Assembly (NCBI RefSeq): GCF_027596085.1
Contig: NC_072458.1
Coordinates: 23,342,062-23,406,061, forward strand
Length of the DNA: 64,000 bases
Source: Anoplopoma fimbria
Taxonomy: Eukaryota > Chordata > Actinopteri > Perciformes > Anoplopomatidae
Direction of reading: 5' to 3'
The position numbers and the translations under genes were made by a program. A model generated the notes under the pieces. The model did not search any database. It worked only from the letters and a program-made list of their open reading frames with translations, and was not told the origin of the DNA. Below, piece after piece: positions 10,672 through 22,990 of this stretch (position 1 is the stretch's first letter; each line of letters begins with the position of its first letter).

Positions 10672-12903
10672 CTGAAAGAAAATTAAAGAAGATTTTTAGC
10701 AGAATATCAACCTTCCACAAAGGATCTGCTATCGCAGAGTTCAAAATATTAAAATGTCATTGAGGTTCCATTGTTGGTAGTTTGGAAACATGTGTCATAT
10801 AATATGTGGCAATGAAATGATAATCCAGAAATCTCTACCCTGTTAAATTAAACTGCCCAATTTTAAAAGTCGTATTCCATATTTCAAAACATTTGAGCAG
10901 TTAGAATGTGATGTCAACATATGATGGAAACAAGATACAAGCGTGTTGTTTGGTGAAGTGAGTAGCTGTGGTTTAAGTAAAGGAAGCTCTGCTGCCGACA
11001 GTGTAATAGTTCAAATTGTAAATGCAGTTGCACCCAACACAACAGCAGCTCAAACCCAAAATACATGCCTGAAAGACAAACCTCTAATTTCATCAGCATT
11101 TTGTTGCTTTATACACTGTCAACTTTGAGTGAAATTAGGGGGGACACAACACAACTTTATTAAAAAAAAACTAGAAAATTTCGCAAGAAATTTTGACTGT
11201 GTGGCTGCTACTGCCCGAAGACGTTGCATATATTAACAGTTCTGAGACAGCTGTATCAATGGGGTTCATTTAGGGTTAGTTTGGGGTTCATTTGAGGTAC
11301 ATTTGAGGGTTATTTGAAAAAAAAGTAAGTCCAATCGCGGTGTGTGTGGTAGAAGCCAGTCACAACAGATATGAATTAAAGCAGCGAGCAGCACATTATC
11401 AACCCACAGTGCATTCAGTTCCGTAAAATCCCAATAAACAATCTTATATGTCAGCCATTTTGTCCTGCTTAACCAAAGCTATCATCATGCTAGCATCAAA
11501 ATCCCTACACTGTGTCTCCTCTCCAAGACTTCAGTTGGTTGGTTTTAATTAAATATAATGTGGAGCCATGTTTTAAAGCTATGTTTGTATGTGTTGTATG
11601 TGTTTAAAATGTGACCATGAGGGTTAGTTTGGGGTTAATTTCTGTGCGTGTGTCACTGGTTGCCATGGTGAGGGAGCACCTGGGTGGACTAATTAAGAGA
11701 GGTGAGAGCAGACACTGATTTTGAACAAAACTAGCTGTCAAACTTACCTACAATCGTAAAACCATGATTCCAATGGACAATATATTGATATCTTCCGAAA
11801 GATAAGACTCTGACGAGCGCAGACGTTTGTTGTTTTAAATAATATGAGCTTCAGAGCAGATTAGAAAACTGGTACTATCTGCTTTCTTTGAGAAATTGTC
11901 GTCAGAATTAACATGGAGTCTAATGGAGCAGTTGGTTGGAGTTCATGTTGCTTTCAGGCACATTGAGTCAAATGTGTAAGACTGTGGGATTCCATAGTGT
12001 TATGGCTGCGACAAGTTTATCTACAATTTGACCCAAAAAATGATGCCTGAAGAGTGAAAATTGTGGGAATTTTTAACTTTAAAATATTTTTTTCACAAGA
12101 CTCTGAAGCTCCTCTCACTCTGGCGATGACATCACATGCTCTAGGTCTGAACATTCCACACCCATTGTAAAATCTGAAAAAGGCTTACATTTTCCGAAAC
12201 TTAAACTCTGATGTCATGAAATCTGTGCTAGCTATCAAAATGCCCATTTGGCCCAATATAGTCCAGAGTTTTGTTCACGTTTTAAACCTGGAATCATTTT
12301 TTTACGTTAAAGTATGACGAGTCAGTCTGGGCTTTACAGCCTGGTTGCTACACAGCCACACAGAAAAAGAAAAAACAGGCTACAGGCTATATGGGGAAAA
12401 ATGGCAACAAATTTCCAAATCTTTCTGATACTATAAATAAAAACAGTTAGACACATAGGCATGAATTCTCTTGAATGACAAAAAATGCTCAGAGGCCAGA
12501 GGAATGTCCTAACGGTATTCTCAAACACAACAAGCAATGAAACTGTGATAATCTATAATCCAAATAAAAGATCTGATCAGGTACCCAAAGAAAATCCATT
12601 GTTGTAATAAAAAAAAGACTTAAAAATGAATCTTATTTCAATGCAGTATTCAGGGGAAATTGAGCCCTTCACAAATGCACATATTGATTGACAAATCATG
12701 GAGAAAAGAAGCATATAATCATCTCTCCCCTGGGTTTATCTTTTTAACAGCAACATCACATACTGTACTTAGATGATTATTCGCAAATGACATATAAAAA
12801 GTAATTGAAATGAGAAAAACCTCTAATTGCTTAATAAAAAATAAAACATTGAATTAGATTAGAAAGATTCAGAAATCAAAGTGATTTTAAATGTTAAACT
12901 TAC
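10672..12903 (-). other. Putative first intron of gene A; no coding signal
   Basis: If the candidate 5' exon is right, this is a 2.2-kb intron ending in a pyrimidine-rich acceptor (tttctttcag) at 10672. It contains one diverged duplicate segment (10888-11170, similar to 13371-13740) and otherwise A/T-rich unique-looking DNA. I see no exon in it. Confidence 0.35.
10888..11170. repeat. Duplicated segment, copy 1 (pairs with 13371-13740)
   Basis: About 280 bp clearly related to 13371-13740, sharing cgtgttgtttggtgaagtga and the end acacaacacaactttatt. Copy 2 has about 75 extra bases in the middle. On the minus strand copy 1 contains AATAAA next to an A-rich run, so the pair may be an old 3' UTR or retroelement tail. 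Confidence 0.7.
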
Positions 12904-13016
12904 TTCGATGATGCAGTCAAGTCAAGTCAAGTGAAATGATTCTGTTTCCTTGGTGTCACTTGAAGGATCTCTTTTCTTCTGGAGTTTGTATCTGCTCTCG
13001 GCCTATTCATATATGT
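12904..13016 (-). promoter_or_regulatory. Candidate gene A promoter and 5' UTR exon
   Basis: On the minus strand a TATA-like element (catatatgaa, about 13005-13015) is followed about 100 bases later by a perfect donor (gaa/gtaagtttaa, intron starting at 12903). The sequence between would be a non-coding first exon. Genes B-E have the same plan: TATA, a short 5' UTR exon of about 80-100 nt, then an exon carrying the signal peptide. The link to the exon at 10671 is inferred; no transcript evidence is available. Confidence 0.4.
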
Positions 13017-13370
13017 AACACATTCTGAGGATTTACGTCACATTGAATGACTAATGATAATGATCATAATTATAGACTTGGAGACTTTCCCCTCCCAGAG
13101 TTAGGTGGAGTTCATACCATGTCTTTTTTTTGTGCACAGCAGTTAATTGGATGTTGCACACTTAATAGAGACGAGTAACTTGTCGGGTGACATTTCATGC
13201 CGTTTTGACATTGCGACCAGTAATTAATAAATGTATTGTTGACTTTACGGTGGTAGGTATTGTGATGTTAGGAACACGGTTATAAAAGTACACTAAATGA
13301 CCTCTGTTGTGCTACTGTAGGCGTCACAATGTGCCATTTTAAGAGTTGAAAAGCTGATGCTAGGGTTAAC

Positions 13371-13740
13371 ATTTGAGCAGTTATAAAAGAATGTCAACAT
13401 ATGATGGAGACAAGATACAAACGTGTTGTTTGGTGAAGTGAGTAGCTGTGGTTTACAGTAAAGGAAGCTCTGCTGGTGGGAGGATGTAATAGTTCAAATT
13501 GTAAATGCAGTTAAACCCAACACAGAAGAGGTGATATAGTCAACTAGAACTAGAAACACCTTTACTGATATGACTAGTAGTAAGAATTCATATGATGTTA
13601 CTGTTCTAACATCAGCTCAAACCCCAAATTCATGTATGAAAGCGAAACAGTAAATCTCATCAACATTTTGTTGCTTTGTAAACTCTCAACATTGAGTGGA
13701 TGAAGGCCGACACAACACAACTTTACTCTAAAAAAGAACA
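13371..13740. repeat. Duplicated segment, copy 2 (pairs with 10888-11170)
   Basis: See the partner at 10888. The extra segment lies at about 13539-13612. The copy overlaps the 3' end of an open frame on the minus strand (13723-14178), which the other copy lacks. Confidence 0.7.
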
Positions 13741-14178
13741 CCAACCTACAGACTGACAACTTTCAATACAGGCCATGGGGATGAATAAAACAATAATTCT
13801 GACAAATCCAATTTCTTCACCTCCACTATTTCCACCATTTGGTACCACGAAGTTATTGTGCTTTAACTGGGTTTTGTTAGACAGGATGAAAGATGACAGA
13901 AGAAGGTAGATAGAAGAAGAGACAAACAGGAAGTAAAATCCTTCCCAGACCTCCAGATTGTCAAATAAATCACAGACACATCTCTGGAGTGGAACTAAAT
14001 CCTTGTTTGCACGTTTTGTGCACTGTAAAACATTTTTTTTGGCAGCTACTCCTATATGACATGTGACATAGATGATAACGCCCAATGAACTCACACCAAA
14101 GTACTGCTTGACATTCCGGGTCATGAATGGGTGACAAATTGAGGAATCAGGAATGCCACTTCCATTTTTACTCAGCAT
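13723..14178 (-). CDS. Unrecognised 151-codon open frame with two hydrophobic segments
   Basis: The frame is not low-complexity. It has a hydrophobic stretch near residues 28-45 (GVSSLGVIIYVTCHIGV), a Cys-containing linker (CTKRANKDLVPLQRCVCDLF), a second hydrophobic stretch near 80-100 (FYFLFVSSSIYLLLSSFIL) and a third weaker one close to the C-terminus. It might be a last exon or a fragment of a membrane protein, or it might be chance. No splice partner was identified, and I do not recognise the family. Confidence 0.2.
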   Translation of the reverse strand: MLSKNGSGIPDSSICHPFMTRNVKQYFGVSSLGVIIYVTCHIGVAAKKNVLQCTKRANKDLVPLQRCVCDLFDNLEVWEGFYFLFVSSSIYLLLSSFILSNKTQLKHNNFVVPNGGNSGGEEIGFVRIIVLFIPMACIESCQSVGWCSFLE

Positions 14179-14246
14179 TGACTAGAAACATGGAAACTAG
14201 CGGGTCCTCACAACATATTCTCAACCCCAAATCATCACATACTGAC

Positions 14247-14300
14247 GCTTGGTAAGGCTGCTTGGTAAGGACGCTCGGTAATGAAGCTTGGTAAGGACCC
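14247..14300. repeat. Short tandem repeat of gcttggtaagga-like units
   Basis: About five degenerate 10-13-bp units (gcttggtaagg, gctcggtaatg) follow each other just left of the second 1.23-kb repeat. Confidence 0.6.
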
Positions 14301-14361
14301 TTGGCGTCCCTTTCTAACCAGTCTACAACCTCTGGTTCTGAAAAGGGAAGACAAAGTGCCT

Positions 14362-15594
14362 TAAACCGGCCTTCTCTAATGTCCATCAGGGGGCGACTCC
14401 TCTGGTTGTATAGAAGTCTATGAGAAAATGACTCTACTTCTCGCTTGATTTATTCCCTCAGTAAACATTGTAAACATGAGTTTATGGTCTCAATCTCTAG
14501 TTTCAAGTCTTCTTCAATACAGCATGATGTTCATTTAGTGAATTATGGTCCATTTAGAAATGGAGAAGGCTACAGCCAAAAACCAAGATGGTGACGACCG
14601 GAAACTCGGCCAAAACCTCTCAAGTGTCACTTCTGGTTCTAAAAAGCAAGATGGCGTAAGCCAAAAACGAAGATGGTGACGACAAAAACCAAGATGATGA
14701 CGGACAAAAACCAAGATGATGAGGTTCTAAAACCAAGATGGTGATGGCCAAATAACAAGATGGTGACAGCCAAAAAACAGTATGTTGCCAATGAAAGAAA
14801 CAAGATGTTTACGACCAAAGAAAACAAAATGGCTGTAGCCAAAAACCAAGATGGTGACGACAAAAACCAAGATGATGACGGACAAAAAACGAAATAGTGA
14901 TGACAACAACTTAAGATGGTAACGACCAAAAACAAAGATGGCTATGGCCAAGTTCCCGACGGACAAAAATCTAGATGGAGATGGCCATAAATGCAAACTC
15001 TGGACTTCAAAAGTGTAGTGGACAAACCAATGGGGGATGTCATGTGACTACCTCCACTTCTTATACTTGGTAGCCCAGCTGTCAAACTATGATGGTCCAC
15101 TACGGTCGCAGTAGTGAGTTCAAACAAAACTACTTAGCTAGGTTTAGGAAAAAGGATAATGCTTGGACTTGAAATGAGTTTGTAAACTATGTAAACACAG
15201 GTAATAGTGCAGAACACACATAACTCAAAAAGCTTTTGGACACTTTGAAAGTCCTGTGTTTGTTTTACCCTCCCACCCTGTGTTTTCTTTTTTCAGTCTT
15301 TATACTACGTCATCACACTCCCGTAGCATTTTTCTAATAATGACGGCGATGGGTTTCCATTGCAGTTCCTTGAAACCCTGGTGCGTCTCATTTAAGATTG
15401 ATTCGAGTTTGGTCACATTGTGTGGAAATTGCTCCGCCTTCAACATGCAGCATGTACAGTTTGTTTGTTTGTTTGTTTGTTTGTCTTTTTAGTTGCTTTG
15501 TACATTTAGGTACAAAGTGTACCCGTGCACCCACACCTACAAGGCAAACCTACATCTGATTGACCTATCGTAGATACAAAACCACATCATTTAT
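14362..15594. repeat. 1.23-kb interspersed repeat with internal minisatellite, copy 2
   Basis: Nearly identical to 3391-4623, offset 10,971 bp, in the same orientation. The boundaries are sharp: the flanks (aaagtgcct on the left, ctgtagtatag on the right) are unrelated to those of copy 1. The two copies bracket gene A. Confidence 0.7.
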
Positions 15595-16238
15595 CTGTAG
15601 TATAGTCTGCCTAGTACTGGAAAGTTGTTTTGTGGTATGATTAATTGATTATAATAGCATATTAGACATTGTTCGCAATGTTGCACCACACCTAACAAAC
15701 AGTGCTGCATGACTCGCCTGAAGCTCTGCCAACAAACAGGAATCTGACACACACAGTGCAGTAGCTGCTTGAAACCTTATCTACACTCAAATCTATTTAA
15801 CCTTAATGAGCTCCCTCTTTAACAGCAACAAGCATACACACTCCAACCATTTGCACTGCCATATTTTCCAATCATTTACTGTAAGTTTGAGGAACTTCTT
15901 GGTATTTTTGAGAAGGGCAAACATAATCATATACAATATGTAAGTGAGATTTAAAATATATGACAGTCTACATGAAAAGACAAAATCAACTTTAATTTAA
16001 AAGTCACTTTTATTGCATATGCATTGTTTAAAATCTTCACTGAATAATTAGTGAGGTTTAACCCAATTCACATTTTAACAAATGAAATGAAATTCATTAA
16101 ACAAAAAAAACAACATCAAACGTTCAATCATCTGATCTGAACTGCCCAGTCTGCTTAAAATTACCTTCCCATACTATGAAGGTTGGATGGGTGGTGGATG
16201 GGTCCAGAAACAAAACCACAGGGCTGTTCGATTCCTGT
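15595..16238. other. Intergenic stretch with nothing recognised
   Basis: A/T-rich DNA between the 1.23-kb repeat and a LINE remnant. No coding sense or RNA gene seen. Confidence 0.5.
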
Positions 16239-16860
16239 CTAAATTACACTTCGAGTGCACTTTATTTGTATGGGATCGTTATTTTGTCGGAGACAGGGTT
16301 TATCTGAGATTTTAGATGAATGCTCAAATTCTAATGGTGTAAAGATAATGTACCATAAGGAAGTAGATATTGTGCTTAAAGATACAATAACACAATATGC
16401 AGGTAGATTTATTATGCAAGATGTAGTAGTGGATAGCTTTGAAAAGTTTAAGTGCACTTTATTTTGATGATCCAGTCTTTTCAGATTTAAAAATGTATGT
16501 AACAAGAAAAAAGGCTACATGATGAATTTGCATCCCTGTCTCCTAAAATATTATGAGCCCCTACAATTAAACTGCATTCTTTTTCCCGGGTTACGGTTGA
16601 AAAAAACGCTAAAAAGATCCTCAAAAGTCAATACTTTCTGCAGCCAATTGCATTCAATACAGAGCCAGAGAAATAAAAAATTGTTTAGAGCAAGAAAAAA
16701 TCTGATAGCCAAGATCGAAGGTTTAGTCCAACAGGTAGACGATAATAGAAAAGTGTCACAACCTTTACTGGACAATCTTGAGTACAAGGAATTGAGGAAC
16801 AGACTAGAATGGAAAGAAAGAGGAGAGAGAGCAACCATGTTTTTCACTTAAATTTGCAGC
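16239..16860 (+). mobile_element. L1-like LINE ORF2 remnant (endonuclease end and linker)
   Basis: The frame at 16255-16467 contains GVKIMYHKEVDIVLKDTI and then AGRFIMQDVVV, the pattern of the late part of an L1-type apurinic endonuclease domain (hydrophobic strand, His-Lys, then D-x-x-GRF). After a frame change, 16519-16851 resembles the Lys/Glu-rich linker before the reverse transcriptase, ending NRLEWKERGERATMFF, close to the GE+xT+FF motif of L1 elements. Stops and frame shifts show it is dead. Only these parts remain. Confidence 0.65.
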
Positions 16861-17153
16861 GCCGTAAAGAAACACATTTTGAAATGGATTTGGAACAACA
16901 CAAGTACTTCCCAAAATGATGTTTATCCCGGAGTCCTCTGTTAGATTCATTGAATCAAGATATTAGCTTCGACTTTTAAAATGATAAAAACTGTTCAGTT
17001 AAAAGAGAAAGAAACATTTTATGTGAGTGATTATTTACACAAGAGGAGTTACATCCAACCATAAGCTCTCATGAGAAAGGTCAAAGTCCAGTGTTTTAAG
17101 ACTCCCATGTTCAATCAAATTGGTCTTATAAGAGAGGAAAACTAACAGGGAGG
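16861..17153. other. Short gap between LINE and gypsy remnants
   Basis: Degraded sequence, possibly the continuation of the LINE remnant. No feature can be supported. Confidence 0.4.
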
Positions 17154-17181
17154 TTTAATATGACTTTTGTTTAAACAAGAT

Positions 17182-17787
17182 TCATGTGGACGGTATAAGG
17201 ATCCAACCAAAATAAAGACTTAAAGGTGCAATGTGTAGGTTCAGGCACCATCTAGTGGTGAGGTAGAAACGTTGTGAATGATCCGTCACCACTGTAAAGT
17301 GTCTTCCTTCCAAGTAATATCTCCATTTATCCAGGGCCCAAACAACAGCGAGACATTCTTGCTCTGTAGTTGAGTAATTCCGCTCAGCCTGATTTAAAGT
17401 ACGGCTGGCGAAGGCGAGGACCTGCTCGGCACCCAGGCCAGTCTGTTGAGCCAAGACGGCCCCCAAGGCGACGTCACTGGCATCAGTGTAAACAATGAAC
17501 AGGAGGTTGAAGTCAGGATGACCCAGGATTGGTGGAGAAAGCAGATGGTGTTTCAGGGCTTCAAATGCTGCTTGACATGAGGGGGTCCAAAGGAACTTGG
17601 CTCCTTTCCGTTTAAGGGCATTTAGGGGTTCCGTCAGCTGAGAGATGGTACCATTGCACGAAGTGATGGTACCATCCAGCCATCCCAAGAACCCTTTGAA
17701 GCTCTTTGATGTTCTGAGAGGCAGGGAAGTCCTGTACCGCCTTTGTCTTCTCAGCATCCACTTCCACCCCGTCAGAGGAAACAACAT
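17182..17787 (-). pseudogene. Retrotransposon RNase H fragment, copy 2
   Basis: Same reading as 29-634: thumb end of RT and start of RNase H (TDAS, TEQECLAV, VVTDHS), then loss of sense. Incomplete and without integrase. Confidence 0.8.
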
Positions 17788-20027
17788 GGCCCAGAAAAAA
17801 GAGAGGTTCGGAAGAACTGGCTCTTTTTCATATTCACGGGAAGGTTAACCTCTCGTAGCCTGTCGAGAACTGCTTGTATATCATAACTGTGCTGTTCGTA
17901 TGTACCAGAATAGATGATGATGTCATCCAAATACACTAAGCAGATTTTTCCCCGTAGGTCCCCAAGGACTAGCTCCATCAGCCGTTGGAAGGTAGCTGGA
18001 GCATTCTTCAGTCCGAACGGCATTACCTTGAACTGGTACAGGCCAAAGGGACAGGTGAAGGCAGTTTTTTCTCTGCTGTTTTTATCCATTTGTACTTGCC
18101 AGTAACCACTATTGAGGTCCAAGGTACTGAACACCACAGTTCCAGCCAATGATTCTAATATTTCCTGGATGTTTGGTAAGGGATAAGCATCCGTGTGAGT
18201 AGCTGTATTCAGTTTCCTGTAGTCCACACAGAACCTTTGTTTTGTATCGTACTTTTTTGGCACCAAGACAACTGGGGCAGCATACGGGGAGGTAGAGGGC
18301 TCTATGATGTCCTTTTCTAACATGTCCTCCACATGCTCTTTAATCACCTGAAGCTTGGATGGTGACACACGATAGGGCTTCTGTTTGATGGGAACTTCGT
18401 AGGTGAGGAAAATTTTGTGTGTGAGAACACTAGTGCATCTCAGTGTTGCTGTGCAGACATCTGAATTTTCCTGTAGTTGACATAACAACCGATTTTTCCC
18501 CAAATCATCAAGGTGAGCATTGATGGTGGCAGCTTGAAGGAGGTCCGGACATGGCGGCAGAGGAACCAGGCACACAGGAGCTACAGCAGAAAAGAAAGCA
18601 AGCTGTGGTGGAAGACCAACATTTGACCTTGCCTCAGATTCTTTCAAGAACTGATACTGGTGCTTCTTGTTGGACTTAAACCAGTAACGGCTCTCGGAGA
18701 CATCGAACTGTAGCCCAGAAAAGAAAATTAAGTCAAGTCCTACCACGGCAGGGAAAGCAAGACTTTGAGCAGGCAAGACGACACAAGGTAATGTCACTGA
18801 TTGGGACTGTAATGTGAGGTTCATTTCGCTCCATCCTAAAGGTTGTCTTCCTTCTCCATCTGCTAGATACAAAGGTCCTCTTGTCCAAGGCTTCATCACA
18901 TCCTGCTGTCTTTTCATTCCTGTCCACATATTTTCATTTAGTAGGGTGTAAGATGAACCAGTGTCAAGGATGGCGGTTCCCTTCCATGGACCAATGTTCA
19001 GTGGTACCATCAACTGACAGGGAAGCGGGCTTTCCAGTGGTAATGAGGAATTTACAGAGGCGTGTGCACCCAGGTAACTTGAGTGAGTGAGGGAACCAAG
19101 TGTAGCATGACCCTCGGAAATGTGGGAAGTTTTGGCAACTTGCTGATGTGGAGGTCTAGGAGAAGAAGCTGTGTTCGAGTTCCACTGTGGACAGGAAGCT
19201 GGTGCATGACTTCCCTTGCAGCGCCAACAGTACACTTGGGAGGGTCGATTATGGCTGGGTTGGCTTGGTCGGACAGGGTTTTCTCTGTTAGGAGACAGAG
19301 CAGCAGATTCAGAGGTAACAGGCTTGGATGGTTTCCTTAATAAATTCTTCCTCTGTTCATACTGCAGCTGGTTCTCCCGGTCTTTTTCCAGTTGCTGACC
19401 AAGGCGGACAAGTCCATCGACAGCGGTAACCCTGCTACTTCTCAGTTGGCTGGCCAGTTGGGGGTTAATGTTTTTCAAAATCAACTGGAGGGGATCAGGT
19501 GCATCATTCAGTCTCCCAAATGTTGGAAATTGAAGTTTAACAGGACTCTTTCCCAGGAACCTGCTCTTTCCTTCCCCATGGATGGTGAATCCTCCAGGTG
19601 ATCCCAAATTGCCCTCTGGTATTCCAGGCTGTATGGTGGATTGTAATCTGTGCCGGCTTGATGAAAGTAGGGGGTTTTCTCCCTGTGGAGCCTCAGAGTG
19701 GGTTTGAACACTTGCCTGGCCAAAGGTGGTGGTAACTTTAGCTGTTGTTATTTCCTCTGACAGGGTATGTATTGTGTTTTTGCAGTGGAAGAGCTCCTCC
19801 TGTAGGTGAGTTACAGCATCAGTCATTGGGGCAAGAGTAGAATAAAGGTCCTTCAGCAGGCCAGTATGATAGTGATTTAATCTCCATCCAAGGCATGTAT
19901 TGAACTGTGTTTGCAGATATTCAAGCTGTTTATCCATATGTTTGACAACTTCTTTTTGTTGTTCATGGAAGAGGTCTTTTAGTGCTTGGGAGACTTGTGT
20001 TGTGATTTCTTTTGTCATTTGTTCCAT
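17772..20027 (-). pseudogene. Retrotransposon Gag-Pol, copy 2, shortened by a 2-base deletion
   Basis: The same protein as at 459-2876, with zinc knuckle, DTGSS protease and YLDD reverse transcriptase. It stops after 751 codons because the missing two A residues at about 17795-17800 shift the frame just after SQFFRTSLF. Copy 1 reads on through this point, so the lesion is specific to this copy. Confidence 0.85.
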
Positions 20028-20035
20028 GTTTTCTT

Positions 20036-20314
20036 TTAGCTTCTTCTGGTGGTGATGTTGGTCCTCAACAATTTTTTGAAGCTGTTGTTGAATCCAGAGC
20101 CAGAAGCATCTTCTTCTAAGGCAGAAATTGCAGGTTGAGGTCCTCCATTTATTTTGCTGTCTGATTGAACAAACTCAGCGAAATCGGTCAGGTCCATGTC
20201 CAATAGAGAGTATGATGTGGGAGGTAACTCCTGGGCAAGCACTGGATTTGACAGAGGAGACTTCACTGCTCCTCCTTCCATTTCACCCAACCAAGTCTCT
20301 GAGTTAGCAGCCAT
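20036..20314 (-). pseudogene. Retrotransposon gag N-terminal fragment, copy 2
   Basis: Identical reading to 2885-3163, with the same frame break before the main Gag-Pol frame. Confidence 0.5.
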
Positions 20315-20541
20315 TTTGCAATTATATATAAGAAAAGATTTTACAATTGCCCTAATTAGCATCTACACCCTGTCTGATGTGATTGAGCGAATGGTATGTG
20401 GGCTGTGATAGAGAACACCTTGTGACTTCTATGTTTAACTTTTATGAAGGTGAATGTAGTTGCTTTTGATTACATTTTTTATTGCTTCCTCTTGGTGAGC
20501 GCTCACATTACAATGAAAATGTTTTACTTACTCACATTTGC

Positions 20542-22869
20542 AATTTGACCTTTTTTACTGTTCTGCAAAACAGTCACATGGTGATATAGTGCAATCTCAG
20601 TCAAGTACAAAATAACTAAAGTTGGAATAAACCTACCTCTACTTAGCATACTTAAAGTCAGCTCCATACTTTATTAGAGAATCATGTCAAAATCACCACT
20701 CGTTTGAAAGTGTTGGGTACGTCAATTGTTTTTAATACAATCTGTGTCCGAATCATTTTGAGAAACATTTAATGAGTAAAATGGACTGTTTATCGTAACA
20801 TAACTGATAACAGTATGAAAGTTAACATGTTGTAAAGGTCACATGCTTAGTATCTGAAGTAGATGTGATGTTGAAACGTTGGTGCTGTACTCAAATAATA
20901 CTTTTTGGAGAAACAATTCAGTGTGTGGTCGCCTTTATCAAGATTTCTTTATTGAAGTTCAGCCACAATATTAGGTATCCATATAGATCCACGTGCACAT
21001 CAAGACATGAGCTGAACAAATGAGGAGATGAGGAAGTTGAAACAAGTCAATGGTTCTCAAACATTTGGAAGTTGAAAATATTTCATATCTCCCCCATCTT
21101 ACTGAAGATTAATTTATGAATCTATTTCCTCTAACTTTTACTATTCTACTATTCTATTTTATCTACTCAGGCTGTTCTTATACAGAAAAATTATGACAAC
21201 TATCTTTTTGTAAGATATCATATAAACCATTGTTTGAGGATACGTTGATCCACTGCTGCTATTATTAGCAGTATTGGTCATATATCTATCATTATATCAG
21301 CTGTCTTTATTATTATCTTTCTATTATGGTTCACAATTACGTGAATTACGGTGCATTACAGAGAGAGAAGGTCGTATGTTGTACAGATTGTAAAGCCCTC
21401 TGAGAAAGATTTGTAAAAATTGGATGATACAAATGTAATTTAAATACTTTTAATAGGCATAGCTCTGAACAGTGTATGAGGACAGCCTGTTTGTCTCTAC
21501 AGAGACAATAGTCTGAATGTGACCAGAAATGCATGGCACATACCGACCTAGTTACAAAGCCTCCTCATTTTAAAAGGGCATCTCAGGGCATCACATTCAG
21601 GATTCCTCCTCCCGGACTGGGTGGAGTGTCTGTGAGTGACTGAACCGCCACCAAAAACGTGTATATTTCTTCTGTCGCTCTCCATTGTTCACATGTGATT
21701 GTCTGTCATCTATATTTGGCAAGTCGCCGTCAAGCAGAAAAAAAGTACTATGAATAACAAAAAGATCGTCAGTAGCCTTCTCCTGCAGTAGCTAAATGAA
21801 AAGAGGGGCCGGCTTTAGTAAGAACAATCATGAATCAGAAGGATAAAACGTATATTTTCACATATAAACACTTCCACACATCCTCACAAATCAACAGGAA
21901 GGTGCTGGATTTTGAATGAATGCAGCCCAAAGCACGCGGCCCAGTATCAGGGCAGTTTGCAAAATAGTCAGGAAATGCAATCTATTGTTCTCGTGTCCAG
22001 GGACATACATTGCTTTTTATTTTTTGTCACTTTAGACGAAAATAATTAAACCAGATGACTGGTGTCCGACTGCGTGTTGTTTCATGGTAGTTGTTTTGTT
22101 GCCTAAACGTAAACCTTTATTTCCTGGTTTTGTGTCTTAAACCCAATTGTGGTTTTTAACGTAATGTCTTCCCGAAAAAAAACCGCTCACACTTCTAGTG
22201 GGTCATAAGATAGGTCGTTTTTGTATCAGTATACGCTATTGTAGGGAAATTGTTGCATAATATATACCTTTAAAGGTCACGCCAGGTTATCTCACAAAAA
22301 GGCTAGGTGGTTAGTTGTGACGCTCTGCATGTGCTTCCAGTCCTTAGTGATGCATGTAAAATATCTATTGTCTGCTGTGATGAAAACCACGTAAAACATG
22401 ACATTAATTTATAGGTGGCTATCACTGTCTCTAGTTTGAAATGCTGTGATGTCTGGCTGATATAATTACATGACGTTATAATATTCATTCTACGCAAAAG
22501 ACCTTGAACGTGACATTGCCAAAGATGGAGAAACTTGTGCCAACCGGGCAAAAGAGCCCCAAGTTCACTGAGTGTCAACTATTTATATGTGTGTTGGATA
22601 TGATTTGATATGTTGGTTTGTTTTGTCATTGTGATGAGACTTTGGGTGATTTTTTTCATTGATTCAAACTGTAGGCTAGTATAAACTATTACCTACCTTA
22701 GCATACCATTCAAGCACTCATTCAATGGTTGCCTAGTAACGATTTAAAGATAGAGATGCAGCAAACTTCAAAATGCTCTCTGTCTGATCAAGGCCTAAAC
22801 CTAAATGAGGTCAAATATTATGATTTATTGGGAGAAACCAAGGCGTTCTTTGTAAAGTCAGACATAGAA
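20542..22869. other. Intergenic DNA, nothing recognised
   Basis: A/T-rich, no long frame with a protein-like sequence, no RNA gene recognised. Short open frames here have no domain signal or splice context. Confidence 0.5.
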
Positions 22870-22874
22870 TGATC

Positions 22875-22990
22875 CTTTATTTAGTCAACCTTTATTTGTA
22901 AAGCACATTTAAAAACAACCTCAGTTGACCAAAGTGCTGAATTGGCACAAAAAACAAATGAATACAGAGCAAAAAACAGCAAGATCAGAA
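22875..22990 (-). repeat. LINE 3'-tail-like fragment
   Basis: The phrase acctttatttgtaaagcaca followed by cagttgaccaaagtgctg resembles sequence commonly seen at the 3' ends of fish non-LTR elements and dependent SINEs. This is recognised from memory of the motif type, with no alignment, so the family is not named. Confidence 0.35.

Larger units (their letters stand above)
17154..20541 (-). mobile_element. Defective Ty3/gypsy-type retrotransposon, copy 2
   Basis: Almost base-for-base the same as 1-3390, offset about 17,151-17,153 bp. It shares the frame breaks near 2930 and 490-500 of copy 1 and adds a 2-base deletion in an A run (six A at 17795-17800 where copy 1 has eight). It ends on the right at catttgc and passes into unrelated DNA (aatttgacc), unlike copy 1. 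Integrase is absent here too, so the element was already incomplete before it was duplicated. Confidence 0.85.
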
